64,000 nt of DNA from JAGXLC01 sp964585385 (GCA_964585385.1 CAZPDP010000007.1:1-64000); one strand, 5' to 3'. Numbered from the stretch's first letter, positions 17,339 to 26,059 are shown. Made by a program: numbers and translations. Notes: generated by a model from the sequence alone, not told the origin.

Positions 17339-19909
17339 CTAAGGATTCATTTTTGTTTCTCTTCGCATCTCGAAAATATCCGTACTGATGGAATAATCTC
17401 CAATCAGATGTTTGCAGAAATAATCTGCTTTGAGCCAGAAAAAATATTCTTTGTATTCGCCGAAACCATGTCGTTGACCAGGCATAATGAAGAAATCAAA
17501 CCTTTTTTTCGCTTTTATCAGAGCATTGGCCATCCGGATGGTGTTACCAGGATGTACATTGTTGTCGATATCTCCATGTACAAGCAATAGCTTACCTTTA
17601 AGGTTTCCTGCTAACTGAGGATTTGTTTCAATCTCATAGAGGAATTGGGAATTTCCCTCTTCATCAATTTTCTCTTTAACGCCGTGATGGGTCTCACTCC
17701 ACCAACGATTATAAATGGTATTGTCGTGGTTACCGGCAGAAGAAACGGCTACTTTGTAGAAGTCAGGATATTGACAAAGAGCAGCAGTAGACATAAAGCC
17801 ACCCCCTGAGTGCCCGCTGATTCCTACCTTATCAATATCAATAAAGTCGTGTCGTTGTGCGAGTTGTTCAACTGCATACTTTTTATCGGCCAGTCCATAG
17901 TCCCTGAGGTCTCCGTATCCATAATTGTGGTACCATTTGGAACGGTTGGGGTGTCCGCCTCTGTTTCCTAATGTAATAACCACAAAACCCAGTTGAGCAA
18001 AACGGTCTGTTCTGTCCATACGGGAGGAAAAAGAAGTATTCACTGCTTCAGTCTGCGGTCCGGGGTATACATACTGCAGAATGGGATATTTTAGGGTAGC
18101 GTCAAAGTCAAAAGGTTTATACATGACACCGTAAATATCTGTTATTCCATCAGCAGCTTTTACCTTAAAAGGTTCCGGGAATTTGTATCCGGCTGCAAAC
18201 AAGTTGCTTAAGTCCGCTGTTTCAAGGTCCATAACCCGGTTACCTTCGTTATCCCTGAGGACGGATTTAGGAATTGTATTTACCCGAGAGTAATTATCGA
18301 TAAAGTAGTTGTAAGAATCACTCATCTCTGAACGGTGGTTAAAGTTCCCTTTGTTGAGCAGTTTCATTCCACTGCCGTCCAGGTTGATGCGATACAGGTG
18401 AGTGTAATATGGATTTTCATTTTCCTCGTATCCATTGGCTGTAAAATACATGACCCTGTTTTCCTCATCTACCTTCAGAATTCTGTCTGCATGCCAGGGA
18501 CCCGAAGTAATCTGCCTTTTCAGATTACCATTGCCATCATAAAGGTAATAATGTGCCCATCCATCTCTTTCAGACCAGTGTATGAATTCCTCACCATCGC
18601 CGATCATATGGATGCGATCGTGGTCAATAGCTTCAATGTAAGTGTTCATGCGCTCCTCGATAAGTACTTTAACATCACCGGTTTCCAGGTTCAATTCACA
18701 AACATCCATCTTATGGAGGTCACGACTGTGACGAGTGAAGTACAATTTGTCAGAAGTTTTCGACAACCAGGTTCTGGGCACATAATCTTCAATCCTGTCC
18801 TTGTGAGATTTTACTTCTCTAGGAATGGAAATTGACTGGTCATTGAAGGCTTTCACATCATACTCTTTGCCTTCTTCCTTCTCCATATCAAAAACCCATA
18901 ATTCATTTTTCGGGGCTTCTTCTTCACCGGGCATGGTATATTTATACGTTTCAAGCTCAGGCCGGGGATCAGCCAGAACGTCAATAACCCATAAGGATTT
19001 AACATCACGAACATCCCTTCTGATAAGTGCAAACTTTTCGGAGTCCCGGGACCAAACGATGTATGCCTGTCTTCTTTTCTCCTGTTCCTCTTTTATCTTC
19101 TCTTCGTCATCATTATCCTTAGCTGTGTACCCGCCACCGTAAGCATAGTATTGTTCACCATCCGTGGTGAGCTGGTGTTCCACTATGGTCGTGTCCTTCT
19201 CATCTTCCTCTTCCTGCTTGGCTTTCTCGTAATTTTCTTTATCCATCCAATAGAGGTTGTAATCTCTTGCAAAAACAACATATTCGCCATTTGGAGAAAT
19301 GCTCGCCCACTTAGGATCCTCCTTTTCTTCTTTCCAGTCTTCTATTTCATAAAGCTCTTCTGTCTGAAGATTATATTCCAGGTGAAACACCTTCTTTTTG
19401 GGTTTCCCGTCCTTCTTATCTTTCTTGTCGTTTTCTTTTTCCTCTTTCTCATCTTCTTCTTCGTCTTTATCTTCCTTTTCACCTTCTTTTTCGGTCTTTT
19501 CTTCGTCTTCATCCTGGGTAGATTTTACATCGAACTGAAAGACCGTATCTCCCTTTTTGAAATCCGGGTCGATATCCGGCAGGTGCTTACCGTCGTATGG
19601 ATCCTTAGTGATCCTGGTCAGCATGGCTGCCATCTTATCCCGGTCAAAAAGCGGTTCTTTAGACTGTTTTTCCAGGTCAACCAGGTAATAAAATTTTCCT
19701 TCCGAAGTTTCGTATGAATACCAGAATTTATCGCCGGTTTCTAACCAATTGGGATTGACAGAAGTACTGAACACCATTTTTTTGACCTTTGTTGGAGAGA
19801 AGAGTTCAGCAGCCCGGTAATCGGCTTTCGTAACAGGCTGGTTTTGTGCAACAGCTCCTGACAGCCCAAAAACCAGGAGCAATAATAGAATTTGAAATCG
19901 TTGAATCAT
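17339..19909 (-). CDS. S9 family peptidase, dipeptidyl-peptidase IV type (secreted)
   Basis: The start is taken at ATG 19909, which puts a signal peptide first (MIQRFQILLLLLVFGLSG, ending VAQ); an upstream in-frame start at 19927 adds six residues. A beta-propeller region spans roughly residues 30-600, and the C-terminal alpha/beta-hydrolase has GHSGGGF (nucleophile Ser about 701), GDIDNNVHP (Asp about 782) and QRHGF (His about 814). These enzymes remove N-terminal Xaa-Pro-type dipeptides in the periplasm. A strongly charged low-complexity insert (D/E/K only, about residues 115-165) interrupts the propeller, which is unusual. The gene stands alone and ends in a terminator hairpin. Confidence 0.92.
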   Translation of the reverse strand: MIQRFQILLLLLVFGLSGAVAQNQPVTKADYRAAELFSPTKVKKMVFSTSVNPNWLETGDKFWYSYETSEGKFYYLVDLEKQSKEPLFDRDKMAAMLTRITKDPYDGKHLPDIDPDFKKGDTVFQFDVKSTQDEDEEKTEKEGEKEDKDEEEDEKEEKENDKKDKKDGKPKKKVFHLEYNLQTEELYEIEDWKEEKEDPKWASISPNGEYVVFARDYNLYWMDKENYEKAKQEEEDEKDTTIVEHQLTTDGEQYYAYGGGYTAKDNDDEEKIKEEQEKRRQAYIVWSRDSEKFALIRRDVRDVKSLWVIDVLADPRPELETYKYTMPGEEEAPKNELWVFDMEKEEGKEYDVKAFNDQSISIPREVKSHKDRIEDYVPRTWLSKTSDKLYFTRHSRDLHKMDVCELNLETGDVKVLIEERMNTYIEAIDHDRIHMIGDGEEFIHWSERDGWAHYYLYDGNGNLKRQITSGPWHADRILKVDEENRVMYFTANGYEENENPYYTHLYRINLDGSGMKLLNKGNFNHRSEMSDSYNYFIDNYSRVNTIPKSVLRDNEGNRVMDLETADLSNLFAAGYKFPEPFKVKAADGITDIYGVMYKPFDFDATLKYPILQYVYPGPQTEAVNTSFSSRMDRTDRFAQLGFVVITLGNRGGHPNRSKWYHNYGYGDLRDYGLADKKYAVEQLAQRHDFIDIDKVGISGHSGGGFMSTAALCQYPDFYKVAVSSAGNHDNTIYNRWWSETHHGVKEKIDEEGNSQFLYEIETNPQLAGNLKGKLLLVHGDIDNNVHPGNTIRMANALIKAKKRFDFFIMPGQRHGFGEYKEYFFWLKADYFCKHLIGDYSISTDIFEMRRETKMNP

Positions 19910-19927
19910 AATAATTGTATTAACCAT

Positions 19928-20284
19928 GGAACTTTAATTGATAAAATTCTTCCTTTGACCTGTTAATTGATATGATAGTTTAATAAGTTCAAAAATTACC
20001 TTCTCTCCAGGTTTTAGAAAACAGGCATAGAGCCGCACCAGGGGCAGTATTAAAATTAATTTTCCATTAGGAATAAAAACAAGAAAAGATTAGTAGTTAC
20101 ATGGGAAAACCTATGAGGCATTATTTGCAACTACACAAACCGTTATATTTAAAATGGAAAATATGTTTGGACAATGCCAAAACCGTTAAAATTAGTATTC
20201 ATAATATTGATTATCAGCAATTTACGTGTGGTCGGCCAAAACCGAACAAGGGGGTTGGAGTGTTGTGTTGGTTTGGGTTGAACC
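19928..20284. other. Intergenic, no gene recognised
   Basis: AT-rich sequence upstream of the peptidase gene. A short plus-strand frame from 20101 runs into the REP palindromes and assembly gap and has no protein-like character. No clear TAnnTTTG element for the peptidase gene was found. Confidence 0.4.
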
Positions 20285-20705
20285 GTTCCACCATGCTGAA
20301 GCATGGTGCTGTTCTCATGGCCACAATCTGCGGTTGTCGGTATATTTCATGAGCATAGCACCCGGATTNNNNNNNNNNNNNNNNNNNNNNNNNNNNNNNN
20401 NNNNNNNNNNNNNNNNNNNNNNNNNNNNNNNNNNNNNNNNNNNNNNNNNNNNNNNNNNNNNNNNNNNNCTCATGGCCACAATCTGCGGTTGTCGGTATAT
20501 TTCATGAGCATAGCACCCGGATTCATCCGGGTGATCCTGGTTATGGGTGTGGTATTGTAACCGTTTCACCCCGCTAAACCGGGGTGCTGATCTCATACAT
20601 CGCAGCAACAGCCGGTGGATGCAACCCATGAGCATAGCACCCGGATTTATCCGGGTGTCCGGGTAACACGCCCCCCACCATACCCCAGCCGGCTTTGAGC
20701 CGGCT
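20285..20705. repeat. REP-like palindrome cluster, left of transposase (contains gap 2)
   Basis: Palindromes: 20289-20308 CACCATGCTGAAGCATGGTG, 20514-20533 CACCCGGATTCATCCGGGTG, 20567-20586 CACCCCGCTAAACCGGGGTG, 20638-20657 CACCCGGATTTATCCGGGTG, and 20687-20705 (AGCCGGCT-TTG-AGCCGGCT). Loops are TGAA or its complement TTCA, with variants. The hairpins come in opposed pairs separated by about 50 bases whose ends are themselves inverted (GTGCT..CTCAT ... CATGAG..AGCAC), like a BIME. GTTC precedes the first hairpin at 20285-20288. Confidence 0.8.
20369..20468. other. Assembly gap 2 (100 N)
   Basis: Exactly 100 N. The 55 bases before (20314-20368) equal the 55 bases after (20469-20523), the same pattern as gap 1. 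Joining the two copies would give one uninterrupted palindrome pair (20289-20308 with 20514-20533) of the same spacing as the pair at 21283-21372. Confidence 0.95.
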
Positions 20706-20818
20706 TCCCTGTTTTTCCTATACCCCAAAAAAAACAATTTACATTTCACCGTTTAACAAAATTTTTTTTACATTTACCCATCAAATTCCATTTTCTGACA
20801 AAATAAACTTTAAATCAC

Positions 20819-21250
20819 ATGCTGCACACACATTCCTGTGTCTGGATACACCTTATCTGGGCGACAAAAAACCGGGAACGGGTTTTATTTAAAAATTACG
20901 GCAAACAATTGTTTGATCACCTCATTAACAAGGGCAAAGAATCAGGTGTAGCTTTTGAAAAGTTAACCATTCAGCCCGAACATGTCCACGCGTTAATTAA
21001 TCTGCCAACAGACCGAACATTGAAGGATGTAATGAACAAAATCAAAGGCGGTTCCTCGTATTGGTTAAATAAGGTAGTTTTCCAGTCTAAATTCTCCTGG
21101 CAGCGTGGTTATGGAGCTTATTCGGTGAGCGCTTCGCAACTGGAAACGGTCAAAAATTATATTGATAACCAACCGGAACATCATCAGCGTCTTACATTCA
21201 CCCAGGAATTCGAGCGATGGAAGAGAGAATATGGTATTTATGGGGATTGA
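20819..21250 (+). CDS. IS200/REP-associated tyrosine transposase (Y1 family)
   Basis: A 143-residue Y1 transposase. The N terminus CVWIHLIWATKNRERVL is typical of the family, the metal-binding HUH motif is HVH at 55-57, and the catalytic tyrosine is Y114 in VKNYIDNQPEHH. WQRGYGAYSVSASQ (94-107) is a further family signature. These enzymes cut and join single-stranded DNA at hairpins. There is no accompanying TnpB and no second element end. Instead it is surrounded on both sides by about ten short TGAA-loop palindromes. That matches REP-associated transposases (RAYTs), which are domesticated single-copy genes linked to REP repeats. Length looks complete. Confidence 0.88.
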   Translation: MLHTHSCVWIHLIWATKNRERVLFKNYGKQLFDHLINKGKESGVAFEKLTIQPEHVHALINLPTDRTLKDVMNKIKGGSSYWLNKVVFQSKFSWQRGYGAYSVSASQLETVKNYIDNQPEHHQRLTFTQEFERWKREYGIYGD

Positions 21251-21277
21251 TGGCAGGGGTTGGAAAAATTTAAAAGA

Positions 21278-21594
21278 GTTCAACCATGCTGAAGCATGGT
21301 GCTAATCTCATACATTCCAGCCACAGCCGGTGGATACATCACATGAGAACAGCACCCACGTTCACGTGGGTGATTACTTTGAGCCGGCTTCCCTAAACCA
21401 CAAAACATAAAACAACACCAAAAAAACCGGGCGAAAGGTCATTATTTAATCTCCATTGCAAAAATCATTAATGCAGGAGGAATTGATGGACAAAAGCCCG
21501 CTGAAGCGGGCTGGGAATGAGGTGTGTTACTGAACCGTTCCACCATGCTGAAGCATGGTGCTAATCTCATAGTTCCACCATCCTGAAGAATGGT
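21278..21594. repeat. REP-like palindrome cluster, right of transposase
   Basis: Palindromes: 21283-21300 ACCATGC-TGAA-GCATGGT, 21353-21372 CACCCACGTTCACGTGGGTG, 21495-21512 AGCCCGC-TGAA-GCGGGCT, 21541-21560 CACCATGCTGAAGCATGGTG, and 21577-21594 (a degenerate ACCATcC-TGAA-GaATGGT). GTTC stands two to five bases before three of them (21278-21281, 21537-21540, 21572-21575), as at 20285. The pair 21283/21353 repeats the opposed arrangement and the spacer (CTCATACATT..CAGCCGGTGGAT..CATGAG) of the left cluster. A half copy of the AGCCGGCT element is at about 21381-21389. Confidence 0.8.
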
Positions 21595-21676
21595 CCCAAT
21601 CTCATGGTATCGGTATATTCCTTGAGTTCTCATGGTCACCGTCTACGATTGGTGGTGTCTTTATGAGAATAGATAG

Positions 21677-22321
21677 TTAAGAATTACTCAACGTTTCAAC
21701 CTCATTTTCATTAATCGTATCAAACTGCTGGCTTAATGAAGATTTCAGTTGTTCCATAGTAAAAAGAAAGCCAGCTTCGTGAAGAGAAGTAACGAATTCC
21801 CGGTGTTTTCGACCTTTTCTGTAATCCGGTTCTTTTGTCGGATGTTTTATATAACGTTCAATCGTTTCAATAGATTCCGAAACATTGAGTACAGCGTGGT
21901 AGAACAATATATTCCGTTTCCGGTAAATAGAGGAACCAAGAATTTTCTTTTCTCCGAGAGCAATATCAGATATTCCCTTGTAAAAAACGTTTTCAACTCC
22001 CAGAGTCTTCAGTCCTTCAATAATCTTATTGTTAAAATACCTGAAATGCCTGGAAGGATTAAGAAATCTGTCAAGGGTAACTTTGAGAGCAATAACCAGG
22101 GTTTGGGGTGTGAGAATAACAGTTTCCCCTCCGGATGGTCTTTTATACACGGTTATTCCATCACTTACTATATTTTCAGAATTCAGGTTTTCATTAGGTT
22201 TGTTGCTGTTTCCAAGAACAACGTAATAATCATCGGGTGTCCAGAAAAAAAAATCTGTTTCTTTCTTTTGATCATAAAACAGGTTGAAATCCGGCAAATC
22301 GTATTTCTTTATGTCCACCAT
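21677..22321 (-). CDS. Lipoate-protein ligase A-like protein
   Basis: The start is set at ATG 22321 (214 residues), since the upstream TTG at 22345 lies inside a terminator-like hairpin. The BPL/LplA fold is shown by YKRPSGGETVI (59-69), equivalent to the RRxSGGGxVY lipoate/ATP-binding motif, and by GEKKILGSSIYRKRN (123-137) with the catalytic-site lysine. It is shorter than E. coli LplA (337) because the C-terminal accessory domain is absent, as in many LplA- and LipL/LipM-type proteins. It follows the E3 gene of the 2-oxo-acid dehydrogenase operon. It probably attaches or transfers lipoate to the E2 lipoyl domain encoded there. Confidence 0.82.
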   Translation of the reverse strand: MVDIKKYDLPDFNLFYDQKKETDFFFWTPDDYYVVLGNSNKPNENLNSENIVSDGITVYKRPSGGETVILTPQTLVIALKVTLDRFLNPSRHFRYFNNKIIEGLKTLGVENVFYKGISDIALGEKKILGSSIYRKRNILFYHAVLNVSESIETIERYIKHPTKEPDYRKGRKHREFVTSLHEAGFLFTMEQLKSSLSQQFDTINENEVETLSNS

Positions 22322-22333
22322 CTGTATATTATT

Positions 22334-22371
22334 AAAACCCTGCAAGTATGCTTTATACGATGCAGGGTTTT
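22334..22371 (-). terminator. Stem-loop between E3 and lipoate-ligase genes
   Basis: AAAACCCTGCA (22334-22344) pairs with TGCAGGGTTTT (22361-22371). An inner GTAT/ATAC extends the stem. On the minus strand it follows the E3 stop codon by 12 bases and is followed by a T-rich stretch. It would act as a terminator or attenuator, reducing lipoate-ligase expression relative to the dehydrogenase genes. Confidence 0.75.
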
Positions 22372-22383
22372 ATAAGTTAAAAT

Positions 22384-23727
22384 TTATTTATGAATGGCTT
22401 TATCGACAGCATCGAATCCAGCCTCCATAAAGACCTCAGAAATAGTTGGATGGGCGTGGATTGAGCGGGCAACATCATAAACTGTACTTTCAATTTGCAT
22501 GAAAGCTGCTGCCTCAGCTATCATATCTGTTGCGTGAGGCGCAATGATTTGTACACCCAGAACCTCTCCATACTTCTTCTCAGATAACATCCGTACAGCT
22601 CCATCTTTATAACCTTCAATAAGTGCTTTACCATTAGCCGATAAAGGAAACTCACTCACTTTGTACTGAATGTTTTCGCTTTGCAGCTCTTCTTCTGTCA
22701 GTCCAATTTGGGCAATTTCCGGGCTTGTGTAAATATTCAGAGGATAGTTGTGCAGTTTAATCTCACCTTTTATTCCCTTGATGTTGTTGATAACAAACAA
22801 TCCCTGTGCCGAACCAGCATGTGCAAGGAAACTCTTTCCATTGACATCGCCTACGGCATAAATATTATCGAAGTTGGTTTTGAGGAACTGATCCGTTTTA
22901 TAAAAACCACCCTCCAGTTCAAATTCAATTTCAGATCCGGGCAGAACAGCAGAACGCATACTGGCATTTACTACCTTCTCACATTTCACCTCTTCGTTCT
23001 GCACGTAAAGCTTGCCATTCTTATACTCTTTGATGTTGTCTTCAAAGATCAATTTTATCTTATCTTTCTTCAGCCGATTATAGATGTAATCGTTCAAATA
23101 CTGGTCTGCGAAAGGTATAAGCGTCTTTGAAGGTGAAACAAGAGTGACATCTTTATTTATCAATCTGAAAAACTGGGCCATCTCTACTGCAACAGGTCCC
23201 TGTCCAACTACTGCCACGCTTGATGGTAATTCATCTACATCGTACATTTCTTCGAGTTCCAGTACATTTTCTTTCGGAATACTGAATTCGAAATCTTTAG
23301 GATATGAACCGGTAGCAATAATAATATTTTTCGCTTCAATGGAACGGTTATCTACTGTAATGCTGTTACGTGAAGTAATTTTAGCTTCACCTTTGATGAT
23401 GTCCACCCCATTCTTTTTGAGCAGGTATTCCACACCACCGGTTAACTTCTTTACAATATTTAACGCTCGCTTTTTGGCATTTTTCCAGTTAAACTGAAGT
23501 TTATCATGATCTATGCCATCAATACCGAATTCCTCAGCCTGGCTGAGCCTTTCATAATATTTGGCGCTTTCTATAATCGCTTTGGAGGGTATACAACCCC
23601 AGTTAAGGCACATTCCTCCAATATAGCTTTTTTCAACAATTGCGGTTTTCAGACCTACCTGGCCGGCCCTTATGGCTGCCACATAACCGGCAGGTCCTGA
23701 ACCTATTACAATAACATCATATTCCAT
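22384..23727 (-). CDS. lpdA: Dihydrolipoyl dehydrogenase (E3)
   Basis: A 447-residue flavoprotein that reoxidises the E2 dihydrolipoyl group with NAD+. FAD-binding GSGPAGYVAA lies at 9-18. The redox-active disulfide is C40/C45 in GGMCLNWGCIPSKA. The NAD-binding Rossmann segment VAVVGQGPVAVEMA is near 175, the second FAD motif YAVGDVNG near 290, and the C-terminal active-site HAHPTISE starts at 424. Length is slightly short of the usual 460-470. It is the fourth gene of the E1alpha-E1beta-E2-E3 operon, 40 bases after E2. Confidence 0.95.
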   Translation of the reverse strand: MEYDVIVIGSGPAGYVAAIRAGQVGLKTAIVEKSYIGGMCLNWGCIPSKAIIESAKYYERLSQAEEFGIDGIDHDKLQFNWKNAKKRALNIVKKLTGGVEYLLKKNGVDIIKGEAKITSRNSITVDNRSIEAKNIIIATGSYPKDFEFSIPKENVLELEEMYDVDELPSSVAVVGQGPVAVEMAQFFRLINKDVTLVSPSKTLIPFADQYLNDYIYNRLKKDKIKLIFEDNIKEYKNGKLYVQNEEVKCEKVVNASMRSAVLPGSEIEFELEGGFYKTDQFLKTNFDNIYAVGDVNGKSFLAHAGSAQGLFVINNIKGIKGEIKLHNYPLNIYTSPEIAQIGLTEEELQSENIQYKVSEFPLSANGKALIEGYKDGAVRMLSEKKYGEVLGVQIIAPHATDMIAEAAAFMQIESTVYDVARSIHAHPTISEVFMEAGFDAVDKAIHK

Positions 23728-23767
23728 AATAATAATTTATGTTTTAGTTCTGTTCAACTCAGTTTTA

Positions 23768-25075
23768 TTACTCCATAACAAGTGTTACAGGATCACCCAG
23801 ATATTCCATCATGGTGTTAAGGAAACGGGAGACCTCTCCTCCATCCACAATTCTGTGATCAACAGATAATGATAGAGGAAGTATATGACCCGGAACAATT
23901 TCATCATTCTCGTTTACTACAGGTTTTTTAAGAATTCTTCCGATACCGAGAATTCCTGCCTGTGGATAATTGATGACAGGCATTGCAAATTGTCCACCTA
24001 TCGAACCATAGCTGGTTATAGTAAATGTTCCGTCTTTCATGTCATCCATAGTAAGTTCGCCATCTCTGGCTTTCTGAGCAATTTTCCCGGTCTCTTCTGC
24101 CAGTTCAAAAATAGACAGCTTATCAACGTTTTTTATAACCGGCACAACCAGTCCTTTTTCTGTATCCACGGCAATACCCAGATTGTAGTAGTTTTTAAAA
24201 ATCATCCGGTTATTGTCCATATCCATTTCAGAATTCAGTTGTCTGTGTTTCCTGAGTGCAAGAGCAGTAGCTTTAAGTATGAAAGGCAGGTAATTTAACT
24301 TGATACCCTGTTCCTTATACTTCTCTTTATACTTATTACGGACTCTTACCAGTTGAGAAATCTCGACCTCATCCATTACGGTCATATGAGCCGCGTTCTG
24401 CTTGGATTTACTCATATTTTTAGCAATGGTTTTTCGTATCTGGGTAAGATCTTCATATTCTACTCTCTGCTCTGGCTCTTGTGCTGGAGCGGCACCCCTT
24501 GCAGGCTGTTTGCCCTGCTCTTCGACATGGCGGTGGATATCCTCTTTCATAACACGACCACCGGGGCCGGTTCCTTTGATTTTATCAATATTCACACCCA
24601 AATCTTTGGCAAGAGCTCTTGCTACAGGTGTAGCCAGGGCTTTTTTGGCAGGTTTCTTTTCTTCGTCACCTACGTCAGCTTGCTCCATCCCTTCCTCACT
24701 GGCAGGAAGATGTCCTCCTTCTCCTGCTACTTCAATCGTACCCACAACACCTGCTCCTTCCTCTTCTTCAACTGGTTCCTCTGTTGGTCCTTTGGGCTGT
24801 TTCTGTTCTTCTTCCTGGGCTTCTTTTCCTTCTACACCTTCAATTTCAATCTCGGCTAAAGGATCACCCACATTTATTGTCTCGCCTTCTTTCCCATATA
24901 AGGCAGCTATTGTTCCTGTTTTCGGAGAAGGTATATCCGTAGTAACCTTGTCAGTTTCCACCTGAACCAGCGACTGACCTGATTCTACTTCTTGTCCTTT
25001 TTCAACATACCATTCAACAATGGTACCCTCATCTAAGCCTTCCCCTATATCTGGAAATTTAAATACGTGTCTCAT
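23768..25075 (-). CDS. 2-oxo-acid dehydrogenase E2, dihydrolipoyl acyltransferase
   Basis: A 435-residue core subunit. One N-terminal lipoyl domain (residues 1-76) carries lipoyl-lysine K43 in VETDKVTTD. A long Glu/Pro/Gly-rich flexible linker follows (80-140). The peripheral subunit-binding domain (about 143-185) has ATPVARALAKDLGVN and GTGPGGRVMKEDI. The catalytic acyltransferase domain (about 208-435) has SVDHRIVDGGEV near the C terminus. It forms the core binding E1 and E3. Substrate could be pyruvate or branched-chain 2-oxo acids; sequence alone does not decide. The E1beta stop lies six bases upstream. Confidence 0.94.
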   Translation of the reverse strand: MRHVFKFPDIGEGLDEGTIVEWYVEKGQEVESGQSLVQVETDKVTTDIPSPKTGTIAALYGKEGETINVGDPLAEIEIEGVEGKEAQEEEQKQPKGPTEEPVEEEEGAGVVGTIEVAGEGGHLPASEEGMEQADVGDEEKKPAKKALATPVARALAKDLGVNIDKIKGTGPGGRVMKEDIHRHVEEQGKQPARGAAPAQEPEQRVEYEDLTQIRKTIAKNMSKSKQNAAHMTVMDEVEISQLVRVRNKYKEKYKEQGIKLNYLPFILKATALALRKHRQLNSEMDMDNNRMIFKNYYNLGIAVDTEKGLVVPVIKNVDKLSIFELAEETGKIAQKARDGELTMDDMKDGTFTITSYGSIGGQFAMPVINYPQAGILGIGRILKKPVVNENDEIVPGHILPLSLSVDHRIVDGGEVSRFLNTMMEYLGDPVTLVME

Positions 25076-25081
25076 AATATT

Positions 25082-26059
25082 TTAAAATTTGACGGTTCTT
25101 TCAATTTCGTAATAAATTTTTTCCGGTGAAGGCAAATAATGATGTTCACCTTGTGGTAACGGGAATACTGTATCAAAACCTGTTACACGTTTTGGTGGCG
25201 CTTCCAGGTATAAAAATGCCTCTTCATTGGCAATAGCCATTATCTCTGCTCCCATACCAAATGATTTAGCAGCCTCCACAACAGTAACAACACGTCCTGT
25301 TTTCTTTATGGAATTAGCTACTGTTTGTTTATCAATGGGGTAAATTGTTCTCAGGTCTATGAGCTCTACAGATATACCTGCCTTCTTGGCCATAGCAATA
25401 GCTTTTTGTGTATCGCGCATCATGGCTCCATAACTAACAACAGTAATATCTGTACCTTGCTGAACTATATTGGCTTTGCCAATATCCACTCTGAATTTTT
25501 CATCGGAAACTTCTTGTTTTACAGCCCTGTAGATACGTTTAGGCTCCATATATACTACCGGATCTTCACTTTCTATAGCTGAAATGAGCAAGCCTTTGGC
25601 ATCGTGGGGGGTAGATGGAATTACCACCTTTAACCCGGGAATATGTCCGTAGACAGCTTCCAGACTCTCGGAGTGGTGTTCAAGGGCCTTAATGCCACCG
25701 CCATATGGCATGCGAATAACCATAGAGGAAGTAAATTTGCCCCGGCTTCGGTTACGCATCCTGGCTACGTGGGAAACCATCTGATTAAATGCCGGTAAAG
25801 CAAAACCCGAAAATTGCATCTCTATAACGGGCTTCATTCCAGCAACTGCCATCCCTACAGCAGTACCTGCAATACCCGATTCAGCAAGCAGCGAGTCGAA
25901 TACCCTGTCTGCTCCATGCTTCTTCTGCAGATCTTGGGTAACACGAAAAACTCCGCCTTCATAACCGACGTCTTCACCGTATACAACAACGTCTTTGTTT
26001 TCTTCTAATTTTATATCTAAAGCATTATTGATTGCTTTAACTAATGTCATTACACTCAT
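25082..26059 (-). CDS. 2-oxo-acid dehydrogenase E1 component, beta subunit
   Basis: A 325-residue transketolase-like subunit. Conserved landmarks are VVVYGEDVGYEGGVFRVT near 24-41, the segment SGIAGTAVGMAVAGMKPV near 62-80, RMPYGGG near 117, and the C-terminal domain with VVTVVEAAKSFGMGAEI. With E1alpha it forms the thiamine-diphosphate-dependent decarboxylase of a pyruvate or branched-chain 2-oxo-acid dehydrogenase. Its ATG is immediately next to the E1alpha stop codon, and a GGAGGG ribosome-binding sequence lies within the end of E1alpha, so expression is coupled. Confidence 0.93.
   Translation of the reverse strand: MSVMTLVKAINNALDIKLEENKDVVVYGEDVGYEGGVFRVTQDLQKKHGADRVFDSLLAESGIAGTAVGMAVAGMKPVIEMQFSGFALPAFNQMVSHVARMRNRSRGKFTSSMVIRMPYGGGIKALEHHSESLEAVYGHIPGLKVVIPSTPHDAKGLLISAIESEDPVVYMEPKRIYRAVKQEVSDEKFRVDIGKANIVQQGTDITVVSYGAMMRDTQKAIAMAKKAGISVELIDLRTIYPIDKQTVANSIKKTGRVVTVVEAAKSFGMGAEIMAIANEEAFLYLEAPPKRVTGFDTVFPLPQGEHHYLPSPEKIYYEIERTVKF

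Noticed and set aside
19151..19717. 188-residue Phe/Leu-rich frame opposite the S9 peptidase
   Set aside because: Antisense of the D/E/K-rich insert (GAA/AAG codons read as TTC/CTT); not a membrane protein.
20101..20352. 83-residue plus-strand reading frame
   Set aside because: Runs into the palindrome array and has no protein-like features; similar frames continue across the N gap.
20285..21594. CRISPR array
   Set aside because: The repeats are palindromic with variable stems, occur in both orientations with irregular spacing and a conserved spacer, and no cas genes are present.
24402..24965. 187-residue frame opposite the E2 gene
   Set aside because: Antisense shadow of the Glu/Pro-rich E2 linker; the E2 reading has clear domains.
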